Assembly (NCBI GenBank): GCA_028456385.1 | Contig: JALNQF010000110.1 | Location: 1-64,000, forward strand | Direction: 5' to 3' | DNA: 64,000 nt | Source: Ophiosphaerella korrae | Taxonomy: Eukaryota > Ascomycota > Dothideomycetes > Pleosporales > Phaeosphaeriaceae | Shown here: piece after piece, positions 47,380 through 59,669 of the stretch | Position numbering within the stretch: position 1 is the stretch's first letter | Layout: each line of letters begins with the position of its first letter | Program-made: the position numbers and the translations under genes | Notes under the pieces: model-generated | Told to the model about the DNA's origin: nothing | Databases searched by the model: none | What the model saw: the letters and a program-made list of their open reading frames with translations, nothing else

Positions 47380-50300
47380 ATGAAGGAACAAAATTCCCCG
47401 CCGCATCCCTCTGAAAGAGCTACAAATCAACAGCGCAATGCAGCCTTGCCAACAGCCCGAGTTTCGAAACGACACGATCGCATGTCAGCACCATTGCTTG
47501 ATCCTAAGATATCTCTCCCTCCTAAAAAGAAGAGTCATACAGTTGATTGTCCCGCATATAAGCATCATTTAATGCATAACACTGCTCCGCCATGTCAGGG
47601 ATGTCGAGCACTCGTAATGTCTCAAATACGAAGCCATCTAAACCCAGGTCGTGGTACACACAGAGACTTCCCCAAATTCATTGAGCAGTGCTCGTGTTGT
47701 AAACGAGACTTTGTCAATCGGCTCGAACATGAACAGCATAAGGGTGCAATAGGTACCGAAAATAGCTGTGAGTTTCGAACTCAAATTAGGGGCAATATTA
47801 TTATACTCTGGGCCCGACAGTATCTCGCGCTCTACCCCCACTCCACCAGGGTACCTATTCCATGGAACGACGATTATGGTTGGCTGTCTGATGATATTTT
47901 GCAGCGATGCGAAATACATGAGCCCGCCTCTCAGCCACTTGCATTTTTAGAGACAAGCAACATACCTCTACCCGAGCCTAATACCTGTAGCAGTGCGATG
48001 GATCAGATTCTTTGTGAGACAGAAAATCCCTCGTTCACTTATTTGGGCGACGAATTGGGCAACCCACAGACTTCTTCCTCAACGGTCCCCCAGGATAAAC
48101 TCGACTCTAGTCTAAGCTGGCAGATTGTACTGCAGAGTTTCCAAACTCATCAGAGGTCGTTAAGAGAGGCAGCAACTAACCTCACCCCAAGCCAACTACG
48201 CCTCATGGTCTCCGAGTGTGAGAAAACATATCGACTCTCACAGTCCTATACCCATGGTATAGGATCAACCTATCCTCCTACAGCCCTTGGAGATCTCAAT
48301 TATTCAAAAGATTGCTTGATTGAAGATTCGGAAGCGTTCATACAATCGAAAAATTTCTCCGACTCCTACTATAGCAACAAGCAATCGAGAGTGCCAAGCT
48401 CTCCATTCTTTGAATCTGATACGCCTTCTCACTTTTCTGTAGACAGAAACCTGAGGGGTAAAGAAGCCTCGAATCTGGCAAAGCAGAATGATGAAAAAAG
48501 CCAGGGCACCAGATTTATACCTCAGACTAGTAACTAGTAACCCGACCACGCTGCCAGAGGACTCTGCATACCATAGTGGGGCCGGGACAGATACAGCGTC
48601 AGTCTGTTCTCTAGGTTCCAGTGGGAGTTCATTCGGCCTTCCACATGGCTTTGTCCAGGACTTTACTGCTTTTTTCGGGGATACACTCCTTGAAAAAGCA
48701 GGTGCTCGGCAGTGGGCGGAATATGCTTCGGTACATCATTTACCTAAGGAGCTGGAAAAGCGAGTAACTTCGCTTCTAAAGAAATTCGCCTTGGTCTTCA
48801 TGTTTGGTTCACTAGCCGCAATGCAACCAGTTCCAGCTACGCAGCTTAATAATACAATGATTGCTCGGTATATCATTGAAAATAGCACGGTCACACTCGA
48901 AGACAATACGTCGTTATCTAGTCGTTTGAAAGCTTTAGGCCAGCAGCTCTCGCTCGTGGGACGCTTTCAGCTACTGTGGAAGCCTGGATCAAATAATCAA
49001 GAAATTTTGGACGACAACATTGATGTTTTGGAAGATGTCGGTTTCGATGACGATTTGGAATATTTGGTTGCTGACCTCGACCAAATTCAAGACACGTTGA
49101 TATCAAGTAACGAATTTCGGCAACTGAGCTCAGAATTACGGCGTATCTTGTATCGGGATGATCAAGAAGAGATGAAAATGATACGTAAAGTTGTCACAGA
49201 GAACATTAGCTCTGATCCTCCAGTTCAGGACTCTAAAACCGAATTCCTCACAAAATGGAAAATACTGGAGTTCATGTTTGGAAATTATGGAGATGTGATT
49301 CCTATTGCATCCGTTGTGGTTATTACTAGATCCACATTTTATGCGCAAGCTACTACATGTGGGGAGTATGTCCGGACTAATTAGCCAACAACTGGCCCCG
49401 TATTTCTCGACCTTCTAGACAGTGCCCTTTCAAATACAGAGGCATACGATGTTTCGATCAATAAAGGTATGCTATGCCCTTTGCTGAGTCCTAACGCACG
49501 AGTTGACAAGGCCTCAGATTTTGGAGATTGTTTTCCGAGTATTCAAGTATGCATCAATCCTAAAGAGGGGGTTCTCATATCCATTGACACGGCGAACCAA
49601 AAGTTAATCGTTGAACTCGCACAACTTCTGGCTTGGATTGGCTCAGCTTTGAATAGTTCACCCTTTGAGAATGATCTGGCGTACGTGAAGCCATTGATTG
49701 AGATAAACCGATCACGAAAAGATCCAGAGAGCAGTCTCTTGCCAACGCATCCTACAATTAGCTTCAATATCTCCTATGAGCAAACCCCAATTCATCCCAC
49801 CGAGAAAACATGCTGGTTATCTTTGTTTACAGGAGCGACTATCGCGTCAGGTTTCCCAATACCGAAACGAGCGCACGAGATTGGTCTTGAAATTCCTCTT
49901 GAGATTTTAGCCGGAATTGCTGGCGTCCGTCATGCATTCGAATTTGGCGGTGGGATCGTCATGAAAGGCTTCCAGCATATGTTCGTACCGGTTCAAAAAA
50001 CAGATGATCGAATACAATGGCATGCTGTTACTAGCCTAGATAAGGATAAACCTTTGAGCTTCGACGAAGCGCTTGCCCGATGTAATACTCGAGCTTTGTT
50101 ACACGACGTCACGTTTGCCGACCTTCAAAATACTCGTGCTTTTCTTGGCTGGTGTTCGATGCACACAACACGTCTGGGATCCTCTGCAGCAAATTACGAA
50201 AACATAGGGTTTTCAGGAGCCAAAGAGGCCGAATCCATATTGCGTTGTGCCGGTGGTCAACTAGGATTTCAAAATTTTGGAACTGGCAGTTTAGATTTCA

Positions 50301-51583
50301 AATTTGGCGGCAAGGACGGCACATGTCATTTCCAGAGAAGCGGACCATATCATCGACTTCTCTCCGTCTGGGAGAGGACCCCCATGGTACTTTACGGCAC
50401 AGATGAGCAACGGGGATCTCTTGTCCCAGCATCAGGTGTCATTCTTCACATGGTCCAACACCGCCACTACCTAGAACCTTTCCGGGCAGGCGAAAAACGA
50501 ATTCGGATTGACACGAACATATGCGCCGGCTCAACTGCGAAAATTGTTCTCATGAGGAATGAAAATATTCGCATGTCAGATGACAAGAATTACAGATTTA
50601 AAGATGTCGTTCTCGATATCTGGTCAATACTAGAACGTCTCATTGCGGAGAATGTTCAAATGGATCGAAACATGCAAGGCGCTACAATGAAAAGTACGCT
50701 CCGGGAGTTTCTACAAGGATACGAGTTCAAATCAATAGTCCAAGAGCGCTCTCCGTATAGGGTAAAGGAGGTAGAGCTGACGAAAACAAACGGAGGTTGG
50801 CTCAAGCTCGTCCGAGATATTCGTGCGTTGGTGCTCTTAGCAGACGATTTTGGTGAGATAATATTACCCACAGACGAAGCCAAGCATAGACTTTGTCAAG
50901 CATGGCAAAGGGTACCACCAGGCTTGGCTTACCTTGTAACGACCAGTAAGATACTACAAGACTTGTACGACGTGGCAGGTCAAGCGACAAAATGTCATCA
51001 CCTCACTACGTCCGGGCTCCAGTGGCATCGAGGCTGTTCTCAAATATTTGAGGATTGCAGTAACCGTAAGGCATGTCAGTGTAGCCGCCTTCAAGAGGTA
51101 GTCGAGAGCAGTTCCATTGGCGCTGTAGTTCCTCCTAGTATTATCATCGACGAAGGTGCTGTTATCTTTGGACGTAGCAGATCTATGCTGCAAGACCTTC
51201 TCTCAAACCCGTGTGGTACAGATTCTTTGTCTCAAGGTATATACAGCCAGCCTAACATACCTCTTACGCCTATTGAGATACAACCTGAATCGGAAGAGTC
51301 TGCCTTTTCTGATAGCTCCGGTCAAATAGGGTCAGATACCACGGGAAGGTCCAGTCCCACAAACCTTCCCGTGCCTACAGCACTCGCAGTGGAATGTAAT
51401 CTGTCTGAGATAACGGCTCATGAAGCAACTCATAAAACAATACCCCTGTTACCCCTAAAGAGACGACTGCGCGCAGTAGATCCATGCTTTCAGCTATCTC
51501 ACGAGCAAAAGGAAAGCTATAAAGCCTTCGAGGATAGTCAATTATTAAGGAAAGAAAAGAGATACCACGTCGCGGATAAATAA
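47380..51583 (+). CDS. large unrecognised fungal protein with Cys/His-rich N-terminus, interrupted by TAG
   Basis: Three long open segments make up one gene of about 1,376 codons. Start ATG 47380; the earlier in-frame codon is TTG. The first frame (to 48537) joins the second if 48458-48530 is a 73-bp intron (GTAAAG...CTAG), giving ...VTSNPTTLPEDSAY. The second and third segments share one frame, separated by a single TAG at 49382-49384. The N-terminal 120 residues have Cys/His pairs spaced like the degenerate C2H2 fingers of many fungal proteins (DCPAYKHH, CQGCRALV, CSCCKRDF, then H and C). The C-terminal 700 residues contain a conserved-looking globular core (CWLSLFTGATIASGFPIP, GLEIPLEILAGIAGVRHAFE, TRAFLGWC, VPASGVILHMVQHR). 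I do not recognise a function. Two or more gene models are possible. Confidence 0.6.
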
Positions 51584-52525
51584 GACGTACCGATTTATCT
51601 AATTGGAGTGTTGTCAACCCGTCCGCTATTATTGTTAACAACGCATCTGTATTCTAGTCATGTATTTGCTGCAATTGATTGTACGTTTATGTTTTTCGAT
51701 TGAAATTCCACATCAAGACCGGGTTGTTGGCCAATTCTTATGATATGGCATTAATACATGCGCGGCTCAAAATTTCACCTTGCCTGTGAACCTGCCTTTG
51801 CCTGGTAATTCGCATCAGTTTTATATTTTTGAGGGTAAGATAAAATTTACTGTTATTTAGAAATGATAGCCAAGGCGGCAGAGATGATCCTACAAGTACC
51901 CGGGTAATTGTATACAGAGCGATCATGCAAAATAAATGCATAACGCGAGAACTAATGCAAAAAAATTTACGGTATATCATTATTTTAGGTATAGTATATA
52001 CAGAATATTGGAAGTCATGGGACCCGAAATGATGGCCGTTTTTCGCATGTAAAAAGTGTCACAGCAACCTGCCTCAATTGTGCCCCGTTACCCCGCTCCT
52101 GCGCCGCAACTTTGTGCACCCACGATTCATTTACACCGTGTCCTAGCAAAGCATCTCCTTAACTGAAACTGCTAGGAATTTTTAATATAGGTCCAGAACC
52201 TATCATACCTACTACACGGGCCAAGGTGGAGTATCCGGAAATCCAGGGTATGAGCCGTTCGTATAGCGTATAGACCGACAACTGATTGGTAGGCTCGGCT
52301 CCTACATTTGTGCAGCAAAGAACCTTGAATCTAACATTTAGCCTAGCTGTAATCGTTCTAGGTTTTCTATCCACACGGGTCACTATTAAACACTGAACAG
52401 ACGGCTCGTCGTTAGCTCGCTTTGATTCAACCTTTTCTCCAACTTTTGACTACGCACTACTCCAACTCGCTCCCAACGACCCACTTGGCACTCCTTGCGA
52501 CCCCTTGCCCTAGTTCTCCGCCACT
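51584..52525. other. intergenic, nothing recognised
   Basis: No frame above 90 codons and no family resemblance. Contains the terminator of the large upstream gene and the promoter of the dehydrogenase; a pyrimidine-rich leader (CCAACTC, CTCGCTCCC) precedes the ATG at 52526. Confidence 0.5.
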
Positions 52526-53423
52526 ATGGCTTCTTTTGATAATAAAGTTGCCATAATTACTGGATGCAGCAGCGGTATAGGATTAGCAACTACGCTTCTC
52601 TTCCTCTCTCGAGGCGCCCGTGTTTTTGGAATCGATATTTCACCATTCAAGCAAGACCTCAACGAATCACAAATTGCAGCCTTTGCGTTTCATCAAGTTG
52701 ACCTTACTAAGCCCAAAGCACCCGAAGAAGCCGTAGCAGCATGCGTCGCAAAATACGGTCCAAAAATTGATATTCTTGCGAACGTAGCAGGAGTAATGGA
52801 CAATTTTAGGAGCGCAGATACAGTGACTGAAGCGGAGTGGGGCCGTGTCATTATGGTCAATCTAACCGTCCCGGTGTTATTGATGCAGGCTGTTCTTCCC
52901 AGTATGAAAGAAAATAAATCGGGTGCCATTGTTAATGTGGGAAGTTATTCCAGTAATTCCGGTGCAACGGCTGGAGTCGCGTATACTGCAAGCAAACATG
53001 GTATTGCTGGCGCGACGAAGAATGTTGCATGGAGATTCCACGACGACGGTATCCGCTGCAATGCGGTGCTTCCTGGTAGTAAGTATCGATGCCTCCTAGT
53101 AAAATCAGATCATGGAGGCTTGTTACTAAAGACGTTGTAGCTGTTCCAACCAATATCGGTGCTTCCATGTCACTTGAGACTATGGATCAAGCTGGGTTTG
53201 GAATGTGTCAGTATGTGTTCCCAATTGTGTCGAGTCATGGACAAGAATTAACCTTTATAGACTTGTGCACAAGCTGAATACAGGCCCAAAGAGAGACGAT
53301 TTACCATATGGTTCCATTAGTCCAGACGATATCGCGCGTGGCATTGCGTTCCTAGCGTCCGATGATGCCAAAATGATCAGCGGTATTATGATGCCCATTG
53401 ACAACGCATGGTCAACAATATAG
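52526..53423 (+). CDS. short-chain dehydrogenase/reductase (classical SDR)
   Basis: Model: exons 52526-53078, 53141-53210, 53261-53423; 261 residues, the usual classical SDR length. Intron 1 is 62 bp (GTAAGT...TGTAG) and intron 2 is 50 bp (GTATGT...ATAG); both keep the frame. Rossmann motif TGCSSGIG (12-19), NVAG (86-89, a variant of NNAG), catalytic Asn112, Ser140, Tyr153 and Lys157 (YTASK). The C-terminus (IARGIAFLASDDAKMISGIM, then PIDNAWSTI) is the usual SDR end. Asp37 after the second strand favours NAD over NADP. The substrate cannot be told; glucose, 3-ketoacyl and secondary-metabolite reductases share this form. Cytosolic, no signal peptide. Confidence 0.85.
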
Positions 53424-53820
53424 ACAGACGCAACACTCAATACTTCAGGAACACGTCAAAAAGAACGAAGAAGCTATGTTCTGCCCATAGAACATTGAAT
53501 GGGATAGGTGCCATGGAATCTTTCATGTGTTGTGCCGTTGAGATGATGTCACATCATGTGTTCATACATTTAGTGATTAATGAATCCAATACTATCAAAT
53601 ATCGTAGCTTTAGTCTATTTTCGCTGAATGCTGTATCCATAATTATCTACTTGGTAGTGTACAAAAGCCCTAGGAGCACAACATATACGTTGGTTTCATC
53701 GTGATGTCAGAACAGAAACTAGCCTCAGTAACCTACATTTCACGTCCAGCGTGTGAAATATCTTAAGCAAAACCGATTTTAATTTTATAATCTCTAAGTT
53801 CTCAACAGCCTTGCAAATTC
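53424..53820. other. intergenic, nothing recognised
   Basis: About 400 bp between two plus-strand genes. The 98-codon plus frame starting at 53408 overlaps the end of the dehydrogenase and has no family resemblance. Confidence 0.5.
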
Positions 53821-54362
53821 ATGCAAAACATGCCTCGAATGGTAGCACCACAACCCGCCGGTGAAGGCTTCCAAATAGTCCTCTCAAAGCCAATTTCTGG
53901 TAAGATATTAATTCCCACGATCGCATACCAACAACTCACAGTCAATTAACACATCCAAGTCCACCAACCCACCAAATCGAAGTCATCAGCGAGCGCAACC
54001 GCCCCGCCTCCATCCGCATGACCAATTACAACGCCAACGCCAAGCCTGCTGAAAAGAAAGGCGACGTTCCCAAGTACGTATGCCCCTCTCCTTCCTGATA
54101 TTTCCGCTCTAATACGCTCGCAGGGGCGATGTCCGTGAACTTATGAACCTGATCTCAACCATCCGAGGCTTCCCACCGAACAACGACAAGGACATTTCCT
54201 GCCTAGATGTAAAGCTGGATTTTCGTCACATTTAAGATCCAGTGGACCAATCAGGAGAATGACCCGGCAGCCGCGGGAGGCAAAGTGGCGGCTGAGCAGA
54301 AGGATGAGTTTAAGAGGGTTGTGGATAGTATTGAGGCGTTAGCAAAGCAGTTTGCGAAATAG
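53821..54362 (+). CDS. small unrecognised gene, apparent 1-bp frameshift
   Basis: Coding-like text in three pieces: 53821-53899 (M.NMPRMVAPQPAGEGFQIV), 53983-54073 (ISERNRPASIRMTNYNANA) and 54124-54362 (GDVRELMNLISTIRGFPP, then after a shift FKIQWTNQEN and DEFKRVVDSIEALAKQFAK). Introns 53900-53982 and 54074-54123 have GT/AG ends and suit the frame. Within the last exon the frame must slip by +1 between about 54,221 and 54,231; read straight it stops at TAA 54233. A 28-bp GTAAAG...TTAAG intron at 54209-54236 would also fix it but is shorter than usual. Product about 130 residues, probably soluble, charged C-terminal helix. No family recognised; either a recent pseudogene or a sequence error. 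Confidence 0.5.
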
Positions 54363-54851
54363 GATTCAGCGATTTAGAGAATAATGTGAAACGCCTTTTG
54401 TGAGTCGCTCAAATAAGGAAAAAAAAAATCATTAGAATCATTGGTGTGCTTATCGCCCTTGTCGCTTGACAACTTCGATGATTTGTTTGGGCCAGATGCT
54501 AATTTCAAATTGAAAAGCGTCCAAAATTTTCGTAGAGTGAGAATGGAAGTTGGCAATCCTTCAATGCTGCATCGACATACATTTGCCTTGGGTAAATCAT
54601 ATGTAAACGGTAAACACACACAGGCTGAAGATTATTTTCTAATAAGAGATGCTAACCAAAGCATTATTTACCAAGCCGAACACCCACATCGCGAGGAATT
54701 TGCAACACAAACAACAATATCAAGCCCACGACCTAAGTCCATACGTCTCTATCCATTCATGCCAGAATGCCACAAGCCTCACTCGTTATTCATTCCCACT
54801 TCGCTCAAGCAAACAGCAGCTGAAAGTAACCCCATTATTGTCATAAATACC
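54363..54851. other. intergenic between convergent genes
   Basis: Shared 3' flank of the small plus-strand gene and the minus-strand phospholipase D. A plus-strand open frame starting at 54441 runs into the PLD exon and is antisense to it, so it is not called. Confidence 0.5.
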
Positions 54852-57551
54852 TCAAGTATACACACTCTCGGTAAAAGAATTGACCTGCAACCCCCTCTCC
54901 GCCAACTCCGCCTTCTCCAAAAACTTCAATTGCATCCACACCAAATGACCCTGTATGCGATCCAGCTCCTCGCGAATCTCCTTCACAGGCCGAATCTTGT
55001 CGTACAAATGACCCTGTTTGTGGTCCTTGTCCGCCTTCGGATTAGGCGTGAAGCTATCGTAGTCATCGAAAGTTAGGATGTGGTCATCGGGATCAGCATG
55101 GAACAGCGTGCGGAAAACCTCTGTGTTGGTGGTTGCGCGCTTACACCATTCTTCCCAGAGCTTGGGCGACAGCGGGTCAGATACGAAGTCTGCTTCGGGG
55201 CCAGGCAGGGTGTCGTTGCGGCTGTGTTCGGAGGGGGGCTGGGCATTGGGATCGTCGGATGCGTCAAGGGTTTGGGCGGGGAGGAGGCCGAGATGTTCGC
55301 GCCAGAGGTTGCTGCGGAGTTCGTGGGCGAGTCGGGCGGCTTTGTAGGGCTTGCCGTCCATTTGGGTTTCGATTTCGTCTCTGTCTTGGAGAACGATAGA
55401 GAGCTCGGAGTCGTGGAAGCCGAGTTGTGAACGGTCGTTGATATTAGATGAGCCACAGATTACGTATTTGTCGTCGACGATGCACAGTTTAGCGTGGATG
55501 TAGAGTTCTTCTTGGAAGAAATGCTCTTTCTCTGCTTCTGGTTCGCCTTCCCATTCTTCTTTACTTGGCTTCTTGTCGTTCAACATTGCATCGTCTGCGA
55601 TGGAATCTGGATCTATGACTCCGCCTTGGTCACCTAGCGCTACGTCTTCTTGCTGACCAGCAAATTTTCGTCTGAGTTCTGCGGCATGCTGTCTTGCGGC
55701 CTCACCGCCCTCTTCCAGTGGGCCCTCTAATTCTTCGATTTCAGCCTGTTCCAAGTCCATGTAGGTCATGCCAGACTGCTCCTCGCGCTTCTTAAGCGTT
55801 GGGGTGACGTTGATGCGATCATATGAACGGAGGTTGAAGAAAAAGATGTACTTCTCCGGATCTATACCTTGTGCTTTCACACGACCGAAAATACTCTCGT
55901 CTCCGCGGCAGATGCTCTTAAATTGATAGTCCATGATGGCACGAGTGCCGGCCGCCGCATTGTCTCGCAAGTCTCCCGCGAATCCTGGGATAGCTGGAAT
56001 GAGAATGATGACTTTGAAGTGTCGGCCCTCTTTTGCCGCCTTGACTACGGCTTCAACAATAGCTGCTCCAATTTGATTATGGATGGGACTTTCGTCATGC
56101 TTGCTTGTCGCTGTAATGAAGAATTGGTTCTCGATGTACACAAAGTGCTGAGCGTTCCGGATGAGTTCGACATACGCATTTTGAATACTTTGTTCGTGGG
56201 GCAAAATTCCCATGCTCCAATCTGCACTACTTCTGACGATTTGAGCATGAACGGTTCCCCGATTGTCGATGTTCTTCGAACTCAAAGGCGACTTGGGGTG
56301 ATGTATGTATCCGCCCACTGGAAATTTGGGTCTCTGGACTCCGATTAGATCTTCATCCTCTCCTTCGCGGCCCTCCATAGTTAGCCATTCATATCGCTCG
56401 TCGCGTTTGTATTTATCACGCTTCATGAAGTTCCAGCGCAGGACGAAGTGTTCCGCAATGTCATAAATCGCTGGACCAATAAGACCCATGGCGACATCGT
56501 GCCAGGGCATACGGCCATACTCCAGTTTGTTGAGCTTGTTTGATTTCCAGTCATCGACGCCTTCGAAATCAAGTATGCGGTTGTTGTTGAAGTCCTGACC
56601 CGGGAAAATTTGATTTTGAATTCCAGAAGGGTGTACATCCGCCAGCGGATGTTGCTTCTCGTCCCAGCGTCCGTAGCATAGATCTAGTCCGCCAATGAAA
56701 GCCATGGCATAGTCGATTACAATGAACTTTTCATGATGGGCCCAATAGAAGGTCATATCGCCAGCGTTCTCGAAAACGTTGTGGTCCGGATGTCTCATTA
56801 CCTTAATGTTACCATAGCCGGGCTCGCCCTCTTCAAACATACCCATGAGGGCTTTTTTGGTATGCTGACTGTTACACGTAAGAGCTGCAGTTACCTAAAC
56901 GATAATTAGTCGTTGCAAGCGTGGTGTCACAAAAAACTTGCCTCTTTGTACACTGAGATGTAAATTTTTACGCCCGCTTGAGCTCGCCGCTTGAGGATTT
57001 GATCTAGTCGCCACTTTTGGTTATAAAATGGCGGTCTTTTTAGGAACTGCTAAAGTGAGCTTCAAAGTTGTATAGTTGTCACGTGGGCCTTACCAACTCG
57101 GGGGACAGCCACCAGTCAGCAATGTAGATAGTTTCCTTGGCCTGTTCCAACGCTTCTGCGACAGCCTACTCCGGTCAATTGATATTACAAAGTGAAGGAA
57201 GTCCTATCTTACCCAAAAGTAGTCTCGTCCATCGACGTACCACTTCACCAGATTACCTTCTCTTTCAGGAGCAAATGAATTGAAGCGGTGGTTCTCCGCA
57301 ACACGACTCCGCTTGTCGTCAGTCCTCTGCTCATGCTCCTCGTCATGGCGATGGTTGGAATTAAAAATGTTGGTGAATTTACCAGCCTTGTGTTTCGCAT
57401 GCACTACCTTGATCATAGGCTTCTCAAGCTTCGTTTTGGCAAGCTTGCCCTGCAATTCCTCGATCTTCTCGCTTGCTTTGTGGTTGAAGGGATGGAAGAG
57501 TTTCTCTTTCAACCCTCGCTTCCCCGCACCATCAGTCTGTCCGTCAGACAT
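54852..57551 (-). CDS. phospholipase D (two-HKD family)
   Basis: Model on the minus strand: exons 57551-57213, 57165-57094, 57046-56942, 56894-54852; 852 residues. All junctions are phase 0. Intron 3 (56941-56895) begins GC (GAG|GCAAGT) and ends TTTAG with a CTAAT branch; a GT alternative breaks the frame. Two catalytic HKD motifs: HHEKFIVID (His226, Lys228, Asp233) and HAKLCIVDD (His639, Lys641, Asp646), plus [12 protein letters not shown] before the first. PLD hydrolyses phosphatidylcholine to phosphatidic acid and choline in membrane signalling and trafficking. No PX or PH domain is seen; the basic N-terminal about 90 residues may bind membrane. ATG 57551 is chosen over an upstream in-frame ATG because the added leader looks non-coding. 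Confidence 0.88.
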
Positions 57552-58501
57552 TTTGGGGACGTGCACTTGCAGATCGCGTTCGTTACCTACGAAGTGGGCA
57601 ATTGAGGCTAGGGCGAGAGGCTGAAGGTGAGGCGATGCAAAGAGGTCTCCGCGGTGCTTTGTACTGATCTTGTACACGTACAGGTAAAGTGGGGACAAGT
57701 AAAACCGGTATTCACCATACCACTGGTGCACACAGCGTGATGGTTTGATGGGTGGCCGAATCAGGCAAGTGACGTCATTGCAGGGTAACAACCAGCCTCT
57801 TGCGGGAAGGCATCATGTAACTAAATCGGCAAACCTCGCTGCGGCTGATGCGCCGAAATCTCATTTGTCTCACATGCAGAACTTGTAGATTACGTTCTCT
57901 AGTTCTCGCGAGCCTAGCGTTAGCTTCGCCGAAGCATACCTATCCAGTCGTTTGGTCAGGGTGGATAGACTGCCAGCTTTGGAAAATGCGCACGCGGTCA
58001 AGTTCAAAACGGTCTAGCACTAATAACATGATGGTGAACGAGTGGCATCTATATCACCGGCAAAGCTTGTCTCCACCAAGATCTTGGCGTTCTGGTGAAT
58101 GACCCAGCCCTGTGCGTCACCTCGCATCCACAACAGACTTCGACTATATCAATCATAGCACATATTGGCTTCGTTGACAAAGGCTCATCATAATTACATT
58201 AGATTGAGTCAGCTTACATCCCATCGTTCCATAACATGGTCAATCTAATTTGGAATAGTGTTACAGAACATTCATCCCCAGCCTCTCGTGAACCTAAAGC
58301 CATTGTGTGCTGATGCATCCGAGCAATCAGATCAGATGCGCTTTGCAATACTAACCAAAAGCGACATGAGAAGAAACAAAGTAAGCGAAGTAAAGCAAGG
58401 CATTACAGAATATACCGTATCAATGCAATGCGCTTGAAAAAATGGCAACCACCCTCCCCTCCTATGGCCACAATTCTTTCCTTAATTAGGTAAAGACAAG
58501 C
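57552..58501. other. intergenic, nothing recognised
   Basis: Promoter side of phospholipase D and 3' flank of the GH43 gene. The longest frame (84 codons, 57848-58102 plus) has no family resemblance. Confidence 0.5.
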
Positions 58502-59669
58502 TTATAGCGACGACTCCACAAGGACAGGCCATCCATCCTCCCAATCAAGGAAGTTGAAGCCGAAGAGAAAATCTTCAGCAGCATAACCCACACTACGCCG
58601 CACTACGCCTGTTAGTCCCTGAGCAAGAGAATAGATTATTCACTCACCATAATGATAATAAATGATCGTCTTCCCAGACCTCACGTCCACCATGACACCC
58701 TGCCCACCAGGCGCATATATATCTCCATGGCTCGCCAGAATCGTTGTCCCGCCATTCTGCGTGAGACAGTTTCTCCCATCAGCATCGAAAAAAGGCCCGG
58801 TGGCTTTGTCAGCGCGGCAAACAGCAACACGATACTCGTCGCCTGGTGGCGCAAGGTCTGGTGGCAAACGACAGCACTGGCCGACACTAAAGAAGAGGTA
58901 GTAATACTGCCCACGCTTATACATACTTGCACCTTCCTGGACCGCAAACCCTTTCGTAGAGTTGCGTATGACATTGCTGATATCGGATTCGTCGCCCGAC
59001 CAGGCAACGAGTTGCTTTAGGTCTTTGATCTCCACCTGTTGGATGCCGCTCCAGTAGCTACCAAAGGTGAAATAAATCGGCGCGTCCGGATCTTCTTCGT
59101 CTTGAAATACGTACGGATCAATCAGATTGTAGTGCTTGTTTTGCGGAAATCCGAGCGCGCCGTGGTCGGTCCAGCTGCCCATTTCAAGCGACTTGGATGT
59201 TGCGACGCCGATCTTGGAGTATTGGGAACCCATGAAGGAGACAGAGTAATGACAATAGAATCTATCGCCGAATTTGGAGATGGATGGGGCCTATGAAAGG
59301 TATCAGCGGCGTCCTATCATTGGCAGGAGTGTCTACGGCATTTACCCAGACGTCTTGGTCGCGGCTGATATTGATACTAGTCCCGTACTGGAGCAGAGCC
59401 CCTCGATATCTCCATGGCCCTTGAAGATTTCGAGAAGTGGCGACAGCGATATTACCGCTTGTCGAAAATCGCCAGTACAAGCCGGCCGCAAAAATGACGC
59501 TGGGGTCGTGTATGTGCGAGCAATTGCCCATGCATATTTCTGGTTCCAAGACGTTGATTGAGGCTAGTGAAGAGCGATGCCACACATGCCCAGGAGGATC
59601 TACAGCATTTCCAAGCCGCATGACTAGCGGAAGAAAGGTGATGGTGGTGATGAACAGGGAGGTCAACAT
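58502..59669 (-). CDS. GH43 arabinanase-like glycoside hydrolase, secreted
   Basis: Model on the minus strand: exons 59669-59346, 59290-58648, 58608-58502; 357 residues. Intron 1 (55 bp, GTAAAT...ATAG) joins DVW to APSISKFGDRFYCHYSVSFM. Intron 2 (39 bp, GTGAGT...ACAG) joins YYHYG to VVRRSVGYAAEDFLFGFN, then WEDGWPV. The start ATG opens a signal peptide (MLTSLFITTITFLPLVMRLG, cleavage near NA-VDPP). Catalytic residues of the five-bladed GH43 fold are in place: Asp55 (HDPS, base), Asp166 (NLIDPYV, pKa modulator), Glu227 (QEGASMY, acid). The closest type by motif is endo-1,5-alpha-L-arabinanase, acting on pectin side chains outside the cell; arabinofuranosidase is possible. The second intron is short for fungi, but all family motifs support it. 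Confidence 0.85.

Noticed and set aside
49366..49422. 57-bp intron as the definitive explanation of the TAG in the large unknown gene
   Set aside because: Splice ends are canonical and in frame, but the removed text itself looks coding and the best branch-like site is about 45 bases from the acceptor, so I kept it only as an alternative.
54441..55076. 211-codon plus-strand open frame
   Set aside because: Its second half is antisense to the well-supported phospholipase D exon, and its first half has no family resemblance; most likely a shadow frame.
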